Position numbers and translations under genes: made by a program
Notes under the pieces: model-generated
What the model was told of the DNA's origin: nothing
Databases searched by the model: none
Seen by the model: the letters and a program-made list of their open reading frames with translations, nothing else
DNA from: Eutypa lata
Taxonomy: Eukaryota > Ascomycota > Sordariomycetes > Xylariales > Diatrypaceae
Reading direction: 5' to 3'
Assembly: GCA_022661535.1 (NCBI GenBank)
Contig: JAKULF010000007.1
Coordinates: 496,001 to 560,000 of the forward strand
DNA: 64,000 nucleotides
Part shown: positions 44,452 to 54,351 of the stretch, one piece after another
How the letters are laid out: each line of letters opens with the position of its first letter
Numbering within the stretch: position 1 is the first letter of the stretch

Positions 44452-47128
44452 ATGTCTCGCGACGAGCCTGTCATATGCACCACTGGATCAGGGCAATCTA
44501 ATCCACATCAGGTCAATGTTAGCGATGTAAGGCGCCAAAACCTAGTTTCATGTTCCCTCATTCCTCTATGACGTGTACTGCTAATGCGATGACACAGACA
44601 ACTGTCGAAACAACTGTGCCTCATGAGGATCTGTACATTGACACATCACAAGGGAGGGATGAGCTTACAATTGGAACTGGATATAATCTAGGCTCTACTG
44701 CTCTCGGGGTATACGCCCCTGTCGGTGGAGCCGAGAATAATTCGATTAATAGCCTTGGGAAAGAATTACGAAAAGCTAAATCTGACTGTGGTAACGCCTT
44801 TATCCCATTGGATGCCCTTGAACGACTTATAACATCTCAGGCAATAGAATACGAGTTGCAAAAAGGACAGTTCCTTACCGAGGAGGAAATCAGCAACTTA
44901 ACCAGAAAGATCTTCGGAACTCCGACCCAGAAATATTCCATGATATTCACAACCCTTGTGTTACTTTCTAAAACTCCGTCCATTGTGGATCTCGTGAAAC
45001 ACGGGATACACGACGATTTTCTACCTTTCGCATTGGTTGGAGTCAAAACTGGGATGCCGCAACTCGCGATGAATCAGGGTGAAGAAACAGTACGTCTCAC
45101 GTTCTTCGAAGGTTGGAGTTCTAGCGACCACGAAAAGTTCTTTGAGTACCAGTGGTCTCTTATCGCACGGTCATTCAAGCTACGAATCAACCCAGATGAT
45201 CAACTGCAACACTATGTACTACGCGAAAATGAGATTATACCAATGATCAGCAGCTCAGAGAACCCGGCTGGCGAAGGTGGTTTCGGGGTTGTCAATAAAG
45301 TACAGTTTCATTCATCGCACCACAACATGGTGAATCATCCAGTCAGTCCTTTACACGTCTTATACTCTGAGAAAAAAGGGTTCTCTAGCAACCGGAGCAG
45401 ATGTGTGGCAGCGTAAATCCATACTTCGCCGTGAAGAAGTTAAAGGAGGACGATGAGGAAGCGTTCAAAGAAGAGCTTGAATCGCTAAAGCGACTAGGTT
45501 CGAAGGAACAACCGCACCTGGTAAAACTACTAGCCACTTACGAGCAGAAAGGATCCTACTACTTGATTTTCCCTTGGGCGGACGGGGGCAATCTGCGCCA
45601 CCTCTGGGAGAAATTCCCTAAGCCAAACATCACTTACCAGGATCGTAAGCTACCTCACTGGTTAATTAAAGCGATATTAGGGATTGCGGAGGGACTGCGT
45701 GCAATACATACTTGCGAATTGGACAAGTCAACCAAGAACGAGATGAGCTACAACACTACAGACGTCAAGAAGAAGCACGGCGCCCACGGGGACCTTAAGC
45801 CTGAGAATATCCTCTGGTTTCAAGACCCCCTTCTTGGGGACGGAGTGAGAATCCCAATGGGGGAACTCAAGATAACCGACTTTGGACTGACTAGTTTCCA
45901 CAAATCGGAGACTCGGGTCAAGTTTGAGCCTAAAGGAGTTTCACGAACCTATTGCGCTCCTGAATTTGATGTCAAGGGTCACATATCACAGAAGTATGAC
46001 ATGTGGACCCTGGGGTGTGTTCTCACTGAGTTCGTCACCTGGTTTCTTCAGGGGCTTCCAGGGCTTGTATACTTCGAACATAGTCGGGAGGAACCAACGG
46101 TCTTCAAAGTGGACGAAGATTGCTTTTTCAAAAAACACAAAGATTCAGCTATGCTGAAGGACTCCGTGAAACAGGTAGAATATGCGATACTTCTAGTGCT
46201 TTCTGTTCCTTTCCTCTTTGTACCGTTGGTCACTAATACGCAACTCTACCAACTCTAGCATTGGAATACCTTGCGACAACTGGAACACTCTACCCAATTC
46301 ACGGTAGACCTCGTTGACTTCATTGAAAAACGTTTACTCCGAATGAACCCAGACAATCGCTGCGACATCCAAGAAGCTGTAGAAAGGCTCAGCTATATGC
46401 TCAACAAGTGCGAAAGCGACGATGCGTACTACACCGAATCTCCAAAATTTATTAAAGACCGCAAAGGGACGGATCTCTCAGATTCATCGGTTCTTTCCCC
46501 TAGCCAGGGTACCAGGACTCCCAGAGCTGGGAGTCCCAGAAACTCTATTGTCCAAGAGTATATGGAGTTTCCAGCGAACCAACCAACTGAGATTGGGGAT
46601 AGTCTTGATACACATCGCATCGATGAAAGAGGCAATCTTTCGAAAGGAAAGGGACCCGACCATATGGAAGTCTTGGAGGAAGTAGTCGCTACGACAGTAC
46701 CAACGCCTCAACAACCTTGCGAAGATCAATCAACTGGCAAAATACCCTCACCATCAATACAAGACGCGCCCACATCTCAATATCTAGCAAGCCATGACAC
46801 AAAGCATAACACCACTACTCATCTGGGTATCATGAATGTTGAAGCTCACCCAGGCGCAGGACCAACGCCTAAGGATTTCTTAGCGGTGCCCCAGAATCCG
46901 GGCATTTTCCGTACATCCTTGGAAGGCGAGAGTCGGACAGGGAGTTACACTTCTTCCAATACGTATGACACCAACTTAACACCAGTTAAAAGGTCGCATG
47001 AGAGTACAAGGACAGAGAAGCCTAACAAAAAAGATAAAAGTTCGGGTTGTACGGCTGGCTTCCGCTCGGTCTTTACTAAATGGCTTCGAAAATGGTTTCG
47101 AAGAATGGGAACCGACGCTCCTCCTTGA
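44452..47128 (+). CDS. Fungal kinase with the same N-terminal domain and a long tail (kinase B)
   Basis: Four exons (44452-44526, 44598-45341, 45389-46174, 46259-47128) join in frame to 824 residues. The first short exon (MSRDEPVICTTGSG) was chosen because it ends in GTAAGG and keeps frame. Residues about 95-180 (FIPLDALERLITSQAIEYEL ... IHDDFLPFALVGV) are related to kinase A. The kinase domain is complete: GEGGFGVV near residue 251, FAVKKLKED, HGDLKPENILW near 406, ITDFGLTS, YCAPEFD and YDMWTLGCVLTEFVTW. After residue 560 the protein is a disordered Ser/Thr/Pro-rich tail of about 240 residues. It ends in a basic amphipathic segment (FRSVFTKWLRKWFRR), a possible membrane or protein contact. 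Function unknown; the neighbourhood of kinases and CorA-like proteins suggests an accessory signalling role. Confidence 0.8.
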
Positions 47129-47574
47129 AGTTTATAAACGAATGACGATTGGAGTTTAGGTTCAAGATGTCTATTTTGGCATTTAATAAAATTAATATAA
47201 GATATTAAAATATTAAATAATAACATATTGTCAAAATGTAGGGTCATGTCAGGTATTGCCAGGAAGCTTAGGTTCTGTAGGTATTCCTATCTGGGTCAGG
47301 ATCCTGAACTACTTAGATATAGCCTCATACAGCTTGCTTCTGCCTTGGCACTGATGCCCCTAGCTCCTTAGAGCTCCCTTGGCCCCTTTGACTCCTTTTG
47401 ACGTTTTCAGGATCCTTAGGAACAATACAACCACTTTGTCACAAGACATCCTCTTATCCTAGATGCTGATACATATTATAAAGGTTATTTATAATTAAAT
47501 AAGCTAAATTTAATACTTAAAGCTTACCAACAAAGATAAGTCTTGATGAACCCTTTAAGGTCGCGCCTTAAAAA
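47129..47574. other. Intergenic region between convergent kinase genes
   Basis: A short A+T tract at about 47180-47225 and a further one at 47490-47530, with CCTTAG/CTCCTT repeats between. No gene. Confidence 0.45.
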
Positions 47575-50001
47575 CTACCTTGCGGCCATGCTTACCTCTG
47601 GGTCCGCTTGAGCGGCCTGAAGAATCCCCTCTATCCGAGTATATAACCCCTCGTCCTCTTTTTCCCACCTCCCGCCGTTCGGAAAGATCGCTTGCCGCAG
47701 CCGGTCAACCCATGGTATCAAGGGCTGATAAAATGCAGTAAAGTGTTCTGCCAATGTGCTAGAAAACATATCTTGAGCGGCTATAACGCCCAGCTTCATT
47801 GCGGCCAACTCCGGTGCATCGACATAGTTCCACTTATCAAATCTCGGAACTGGTTTGCCTTGGCCTGGACCTTCGTAGTGGATGCATATCCAGAACAACA
47901 CCCAGAAGAAGGACTCAAGGTCATGCATGAAGGAGTGCTGCTCGCCTAGGAGGGCACCGATAGCCATAAATGCTCTCGTACCGGTCATCCCCTGCGCACC
48001 GGACGCGCCTTTTCGTGATTCGTATACGGCAAGGTCAAGGTCGATCAAGAATGCAGGCCACGAGGGGTTTTCCGGGTCTTCGTTTATCATCAAGTTATTG
48101 ACCGAAACGTCCCGGTGAAGCAAGCCAGCCAGCTGCAGCAAAGACTTGTGTCCCCGAATGCACCTGCCCCATGCGTCGAGGAGGACTTCAGGGGAGCTTG
48201 CTTCGTAAATGGGCTTTCCATAATCGCTAACAACAACACGTCGATGGATTCGATTGGGCGGCAGATTGCTGCCGGCTTTGGTCGGGGATGCAGAGCAGGA
48301 TCGTTTGCTAGCCGGCAGGGGAGCGCTGGTCTGACTAGCTGACCGCTTCGTACCAGCTGTATTGCTACTTCTGCCTTTCCGCAAATCAGTCACTACCAGC
48401 GTGGTCGGCAAAGGGACGGGGCGTAAAGGTCGGTAATTCCTCGCCTCAGTAACGTCCATCCCACCACGAACGTTATGCTGGGCATCATCTTTCTCGCCGC
48501 GGACGAACACAGTTTCGTGGTGGTAGTATCGGGCCACATTCACCACCTTGTTGTCGGTTGCATGCCGAAGTAGCTCGCCTTCTTCGTCACGTTTTGCGCA
48601 CTGCCAGGAATCCTTGACCACGAGTGAAATCCGCGGGTCATCTTTGCGATGAGCTTTCCAACAGGTCGTTGCGCGGCCGGCGACGCAAGGTATCCGCTTG
48701 ATCCGCTTGTCAATAACTAGCTGCTCCTTCCGATCATTGCGCGTAATCTCGATACATTGCTGGCCATCGACAAATCGAATAGTAGGGTCAAATCCAAGGT
48801 CTTCTTCCGTCATCCAGAGAAACCCAAGAATGGTGGCTACAAACTGTAGCTCATCCTCGTGGATGTCGAACCGTTCGGATGCGATGCCGCCAAGGCGGTC
48901 AAATTCCCATACCCTCATGATGGAGCCACAGAGGGTAAAGCCTAGAACAAAGCGACGATTATCTTGGGCGGCGAGAACCTCTCTGGCATACCTGCCAAGA
49001 TCTAGCCATGCTTTGGAGGCCGTGTCGGCGGATGGGTTGCTCTTGAGCTCTCCAGGTATGAGGATCTGCGACCAATGACAACGAGAATCTCGTCTGGCGT
49101 CGGGATTGCTGACGAAGCCGACGTCTAGCTTGCGTTCTGCCGTGGAGCCCCGGATGGCCTGGTTGGGCTGCGCCAACGGCCGTCGTCGGCGTGCTGGGCT
49201 CGGCCTAACAGCTTCCGCAAATGTTGCCAGCCTTTCGATCACGTCCGCAAACCAGGCCAGGACACCATCTTGGTTCGCATTTTCCGGCCATCCGCGCCAT
49301 CCTCCATCAAATATAGGGTTGTTACCTTCCCTGCACCTCTGGAGGACGGCCTCGGACGCTGCGTCGAGACCCGCGACGCGTCCGAAATATGTCTTGCGAA
49401 ATTGGGGGAGCCCGACATAGAGAGGACCAAGTTCCAACTTAAGGACCTTATCCATATCTTGTCGATACTCGGACGAGTTTGCGAAGCTGCCCGTGTTGTG
49501 GAGCCATGGCGTTTGTTGGAGGGACGATGCGATCGGCTGAGGAGGCGGGGTTGGATCGATAACGGCTTTGTAAACTTGGTCCCAGATGAGGGCGTCGTTT
49601 GGATTGTCGGCAAGGGCTGCTCTGAGGAGGGGCTTGATGCGGTTATAGTCGAAATCATCAGAATCAAGGGCAGAATTTAGTCTCAATAGGTCACGATAGA
49701 GATTTTTATCTCTGCCACGAGAGGGAAGCAAGCGAGAGATTCGGAGTCCTTGTAACGCGTGAAGAAAATTGATAGCCAGGTCTTGAAACTCTATATACTA
49801 TGTAGTTAGCAAGGGATCAGATCTATTGTATAATTAATTAAAATTAATCTTACCTTCTTTGTTAACCTGATCAAGTGCATCTATTGCACATGAGATGCCA
49901 CGATCTTTGCATATCGACTGGAACGATGCGCGGAAGGCATCAAGGCCTTTCCCAATAGGATGTGCCTGAATAATGACTGATAGCGGGGGTGTATCTGTCA
50001 T
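47575..50001 (-). CDS. FunK1-type fungal protein kinase
   Basis: Two exons (50001-49854 and 49790-47575) give 787 residues. The long N-terminal region (SEYRQDMDKVLKLELGPLYV, PIFDGGWRGWPENANQDGVL, LIPGELKSNPSADTASKAWL) and the body (RFVLGFTLCGSIMRVWEFDR, GFDPTIRFVDGQQCIEITRN) are the fungal FunK1 family. The catalytic loop is LLHRDVSVNNLMI near residue 610, the HRDxS form of that family. It is followed by FLIDLDLAVYE (DLD in place of DFG) and GTRAFMAIGAL, then HDLESFFWVLFWICIHYEG. A Ser-rich basic insert (about residues 500-550) lies inside the kinase. FunK1 genes are multicopy in many mould and mushroom genomes and of unknown function. The gene appears intact. It converges with kinase B, 446 bp apart. 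Confidence 0.9.
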
Positions 50002-50403
50002 GGTAGATGTGGTGATCGAAGATGTTACGATAACTATGTAGAGGTACATGTCTGGTAAGGAATCTACTGATAAAGGTTGCCGTGGTGGATTTGTTACTTA
50101 CAGCCCTACAGCCTAAGGTGGCCAATGCGCTGCCCCATTAGTCTAACTAAGTAGTTGCCAATTCGGAATCACTCCTGTACCGGAAGCGCTGCCTCTCACA
50201 ACTACCTACTACCTTAACTAATAGGCTCCGTCCCGAGGGTTTCGTACATAAGGGGGAAAAGGAAAAATTCGGTATCATAACCTTTCATTTCACTGTAGTC
50301 ACAACTTTTTACATAGAACCCGGGATATAATTCATCGACATAATCGTATAGGTATTGGTAAATATCAGGATGTGATTATTCCCACTTGCCACACGTAACT
50401 AGC
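50002..50403. other. Intergenic region, no gene seen
   Basis: A promoter of the FunK1 gene and the 3' flank of the permease gene fall here. No motif was recognised. Confidence 0.5.
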
Positions 50404-52061
50404 CTATAGAACATATCGGAAGTCAGAGTTCTCAAGATCCGTCTTATCATGCATTCCCAGCCTCATGCCATCCAGCTTCTCTTCGCTCGTCTCAAGCGCT
50501 CCGAATTTCCGGTCTCTTATCCTGTTCTGCAGAACCATGTAGTAGCGAAGAGCGATGGCACAGAACAGCGCCGCGCAGAAGAACACGAGAATAGTCGTGA
50601 TGGCTAGCACGTATTTCGGAGCGTCCTGGGAGCGGAAGAAGAACGGCCCCGCGATATTCCCCGCGGCGAATACAATGAAGAGGAGCGTGTTCGTGAACGC
50701 TCGCTTGGTGTGGCCTGCGATGTTCTGTCCGACGATCGTGAGACAGAATGGCCACTGTGTGCTAAGTTAGTACGAGTAATATATGACATAGATTTATCAG
50801 GATGAAAACGAACCGTGACAGCATAAGAGTTGATCAGCCAGTAAGCAACAACCCTACCGTACTTATTGGCATCGGTGCCCATAGTCCCATAGACAGCAGC
50901 AATACCCGCAATAGCAGGTAGCAGTGGAACTATCATACCCCAAGTCCGGAGGTTACCATACTTGATGGAGAAGAAACCCCATACTACCATGCTTCCGGCA
51001 CTGACGACGGAGGACGGAAGACCGATCAACAAGGTCCGGAATGGATCGAACCCAAACCCAGATATTACCAGTGAGCCGAAACTTGTCAACCCACCATTCG
51101 GTAGTTGCGTAAGTAGGACAAATGCAAGTACGAGCCAAGTCTTCACATCCTTGACAGCATGCCACATTTGGTAATTCTTCCACTGATATCCCTTGATGCC
51201 CATCATGTTCTCCGCGACCCTCTGAACCGCGATGATCTGTTCCTCGTGCGTGAGGAACTTGGCCTTGTTGGGCGTCTCGGGCATGAAGAACAGCCAGGCG
51301 AAGCCCACGATCAGACTGAGGAGGCCGAGGACCAAGAAGATGTACATCCAGGGCTTGAGTACCGTGTTCGTGATATGGCCGAGCCCGTACGACATAAGAC
51401 TAGAGATGATGGAGAAAGCGCCCTGCATAGCCGCCCACAGCATGGTCCTCATCACCTGCTCGCGTCGAGTGTACCACATGGAAGTGTAGATGACGAAGCC
51501 GGGGGTGACAACGCTTTCAGCGACTCCAAGGAGGAAACGGATGACCATCAAGCCGGCGAAATTACGCAAGCCGAGATGACTACCTCTAAGTTAGACTTTC
51601 CCTTGAAACTCGTATAGTATGTGGATGCACACGACTTACGCAAGCATTAGCACCCCCCAAGTTATGACCGACAGACTCAAGATCCTCGCCGTCCTATATC
51701 GTTGGAGGATGTAGTTGGCGGGGTACTGCGCAATGAGGTAGCCGAAGTAGAACATGGAACTAGCCCACGAGTACTCGGTGCCGACCAACCCAAGATCCTG
51801 CCGAAAGTTGAAGAGGACAGCCCAACCCAGAGCAACCTTATCGACATAGTTCAGACCGTACAGAGCACACATCAAAGGGAGGAGGTGGAGGTCGATCTTT
51901 CTCCTAACTGCATCTTTTGCCTCTTGAGAGACGGCTTGAGGACTGGCTTCGTCGAAGAGCTCGTAGCCTTCATCGGCGACCTCGCCTTTCATCGCTACCT
52001 CGTTGTCCACCGTGCCATCGTGAGGGGCTGCGGCGGCCTCGATGCTGTCGCTTTGGCGCAT
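50404..52061 (-). CDS. MFS permease, anion:cation symporter (Dal5/Tna1-like)
   Basis: Three exons (52061-51640, 51585-50814, 50754-50404) give 514 residues with 12 predicted membrane helices. Landmarks of the fungal anion:cation symporter family are LLPLMCALYGLNYVDKVALG, MFYFGYLIAQYPANYILQR, RFLLGVAESVVTPGF and MWYTRREQ in the first half. In the second half WPFCLTIVGQNIAGHTKRA and NIAGPFFFRSQDAPKY stand out. Members carry allantoate, nicotinate, pantothenate, dipeptides or similar carboxylates. The cytosolic N terminus of about 60 residues is acidic. The gene is divergent from an M20 hydrolase gene, and an M28 carboxypeptidase gene follows that one. I infer uptake of an N-acyl amino acid, small peptide or ureide that these enzymes then hydrolyse; the substrate is not proven by sequence. 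Confidence 0.88.
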
Positions 52062-52195
52062 GGTATTTTACCTATGGAAGTACGTGGTCGTCCAACGACA
52101 GATGTTTCCGTTCCAATATGGTCGACTCCTGGGTATCTCAGCCCGATGAGGCATACAAGGGGGACACATTCACTCATATACAAATCCACCCATCA

Positions 52196-52212
52196 TCGGC
52201 AGGGGCTGCCGA
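52196..52212. promoter_or_regulatory. Perfect inverted repeat with CGG-N9-CCG, Zn2Cys6-type site
   Basis: TCGGCAG GGG CTGCCGA is a perfect 7-3-7 palindrome lying 135 bp upstream of the permease start. Zn2Cys6 regulators bind inverted CGG triplets with a fixed spacer; here the spacer is 9. The flanking T and A (TCGG...CCGA) resemble the UaY-type half sites, which normally have spacer 6. The factor is unknown. Confidence 0.5.
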
Positions 52213-52234
52213 ATATTACAGCGATATCTCCAAG

Positions 52235-52299
52235 TGATAATGCATCCTTGCTTATCTCCAACGCCCCGGTTTTTTCTATTGTTAAGATCGAGTGATAAG
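52235..52299. promoter_or_regulatory. Cluster of GATA-factor (AreA/NIT2) sites
   Basis: TGATAA at 52235-52240, CTTATC (GATAAG on the minus strand) at 52251-52256 and TGATAAG at 52293-52299. Clustered HGATAR sites are what AreA/NIT2 use to activate genes under nitrogen limitation. Their place 175-240 bp upstream of the permease and 430 bp upstream of the M20 gene allows control of both. Confidence 0.55.
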
Positions 52300-52727
52300 G
52301 GGGGCCATACCCGGGGGTGCAACTCCGTTGGCAATCCTCGTTGGTAATCATTTAAACTATTCCATAATCCGTGTGTTTGGTGGGGATTAGCCTCTAGATA
52401 TCTATTCAATTGTCGGCTCGATTAACCATTTTTCCCGACCGCAAAAATTACTTGTTAGGGAAGGTTTTCGGTAGCTGCACCGATGTCGCCCCGCCCCATC
52501 CACTCCGTGAGGGTCCCCGGCGGGAATTGGCGATAGCCGAAAGACTAACTTGTATAGGAATCGCTACCATAACCAATTAACAAACAAGCTTTGCTAACTC
52601 CAACGGTTAAAGCTTCATTTACGATACAAGTCAAGATAACCGTTCACACTTTATTGAAGTTACCTCCGCCTCGTTCAAGGGCTGTCCTATCGGATTTTTG
52701 CTTCAAGCGATCGATCGATCAATCAAG

Positions 52728-53960
52728 ATGCAGATCCCAGACATCGACCGCAATGCATGTCTTTCATTCCTGTCCAAACTTGTGCAGATTAAGAGCTACT
52801 CTCAAACAGATGGCGAACTGGAAGCGACAGGGTATATGGCGGAGCAGATGAGGAAGATCGGCCTCGAATCTGAACTGATTCCATTCGACGGTGGCAGGAG
52901 ACAGAATGTATTGGGGGTCTGGAGAGGAAAAGGGAGGTTATCCAACGCGCAGGTATCAAGAACGACTCCTGCTCCTAAAACTCTGCTATTCAACGGCCAT
53001 TTGGACACAAACCCCGTCTCCGAGGGGTGGACGATAGATCCCTGGGAGGGGAAAATCGACGATAACTTCATCTACGGCATCGGCGTCAGCAACATGAAGT
53101 CCGGCTGCGCCGCCTACTTTTGCGCCGTTAAGACTCTGATGGCCGCCGGCTGGACACCCCGTGCGGATGTGATTCTGACGTATGTCGTGGGAGAGCTGCA
53201 GGGCGGCGTAGGCACGGTAGCCTTGATCGAACAGGGCAGGATCAAGGCGGACTGTTTTATCAATTGCGAGCCGTCAGACATCAAAGCGGTTACGATGCAT
53301 GCGGAAGCACTAACATTTGAAATCACACTGAAAGGTATTACACGTCATATGTCGGCACGGGAGGAGGCGCAGGATGCTATAATGGCAGCCTGTCAGGTGA
53401 TCCCCAAACTCAACAGCATGACGTTTCGAGGCGCCAGGAGCAAGGAGCACGAGAAGTGCAATCGATGCCAAGTCGGAATCGTCCACGGAGCACTAGGGAA
53501 GGAATTGGCGGAATGGCGACCGGCTCAAGTAGCCGATGTATGTACATTAGCCGGCAGTGCGCGCTATGCGCCCGGCCAGACGCAAGAGGGTGTCATGGAG
53601 GATATCCGGGTGGTCATCGATAAGTGCTTGGGAGACTCTCCGGGCATGACGTTCGAGCTGAAACAGAGGTTCGAGCCTACCATGCCGGCCTTCGAAGTGC
53701 CGCGGGAGTCCCGGCTGGTCAAGTCTCTGAACACGGCGTATTTCGAGATCAGAGGAGAGGAGCAACCCACTGGAGTCTTAGCCCCGACCTGCTTCTATGG
53801 ATCCGATGCAGGACATCTCTACAAGTCACTGGGTATGGAAGGGATTGTGTGCGGCCCCGGTGGCAAGTACAATACGCGCCCCGATGAGGCGGTGGATATT
53901 CCCGATTACCTGGACTGCATTCGGATGTTCATGCGAGTAATTGTGGATATCTGTGGATAA
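52728..53960 (+). CDS. M20-family amidohydrolase (acetylornithine deacetylase/ArgE-DapE-like)
   Basis: Single exon, 410 residues, no signal peptide, so probably cytosolic. The first metal motif is intact (LLFNGHLDTNPV, His near residue 92). The second reads YGIGVSNMKSG, with Asn where most M20 enzymes have the bridging Asp. The third reads VVGELQGGVGT, with Glu-Leu in place of the catalytic Glu-Glu pair. I recall an ArgE-like subfamily with exactly these GISNMK and GELQGG variants, so this is a natural variant rather than decay. The dimerisation domain (ITRHMSAREEAQDAI) and the C-terminal CGPGGKYNTRPDEAVDI with the last His replaced follow. The likely role is hydrolysis of an N-acyl or N-carbamoyl amino acid or small peptide. 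It is paired with the divergent permease. The ATG at 52728 is the first in frame. Confidence 0.82.
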   Translation: MQIPDIDRNACLSFLSKLVQIKSYSQTDGELEATGYMAEQMRKIGLESELIPFDGGRRQNVLGVWRGKGRLSNAQVSRTTPAPKTLLFNGHLDTNPVSEGWTIDPWEGKIDDNFIYGIGVSNMKSGCAAYFCAVKTLMAAGWTPRADVILTYVVGELQGGVGTVALIEQGRIKADCFINCEPSDIKAVTMHAEALTFEITLKGITRHMSAREEAQDAIMAACQVIPKLNSMTFRGARSKEHEKCNRCQVGIVHGALGKELAEWRPAQVADVCTLAGSARYAPGQTQEGVMEDIRVVIDKCLGDSPGMTFELKQRFEPTMPAFEVPRESRLVKSLNTAYFEIRGEEQPTGVLAPTCFYGSDAGHLYKSLGMEGIVCGPGGKYNTRPDEAVDIPDYLDCIRMFMRVIVDICG

Positions 53961-54351
53961 AGGGGGGGCAAGGGGGCTAGGAATAAGTTCGATAGGCATC
54001 TCCAAATCTCCACCACACTCTAAGCCTTAACTAGCGCTATATAATACCAGTCCCCGACTTCGCTAGAAATGGAACAAATGCCCATCTGTCACCAAGGTAT
54101 CAAGTCTGCAGTAGTCATGAGAGTACAGATAAGAATAGACAATACGTTCCCGTAACACCGGAGTTCCTCCCCTTGTTACTGTAAAATTAGCCGATCAATA
54201 GGAAATTATGTATTGATGGCCAATAGATAGAACCTACGCTTACCTGCCATTTATGTCGTTTGCATATACATACATACATACACATCTCCAAACAGGAGGG
54301 AGATCCCTAGGTGCCAACAAACAACATACGGACACATCTCTTTAGATAAAG
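53961..54351. promoter_or_regulatory. Promoter region of the glutamate carboxypeptidase gene
   Basis: 390 bp between two genes on the same strand. AGATAAG at about 54128 and AGATAA at 54344, just before the ATG, are HGATAR words. A short TACA repeat lies at about 54265-54284. No gene. Confidence 0.45.

Larger units (their letters stand above)
52062..52727. promoter_or_regulatory. Divergent promoter of permease and M20 hydrolase genes
   Basis: 666 bp between start codons on opposite strands. It carries three HGATAR words between 52235 and 52299 and a perfect inverted repeat at 52196-52212 (both listed separately). The stretch 52560-52727 next to the M20 start contains the GATCGATCGATC simple repeat at about 52708. 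No gene is seen. Confidence 0.55.

Noticed and set aside
54265..54284. TACA repeat as a regulatory element
   Set aside because: An ordinary microsatellite; no evidence of function.
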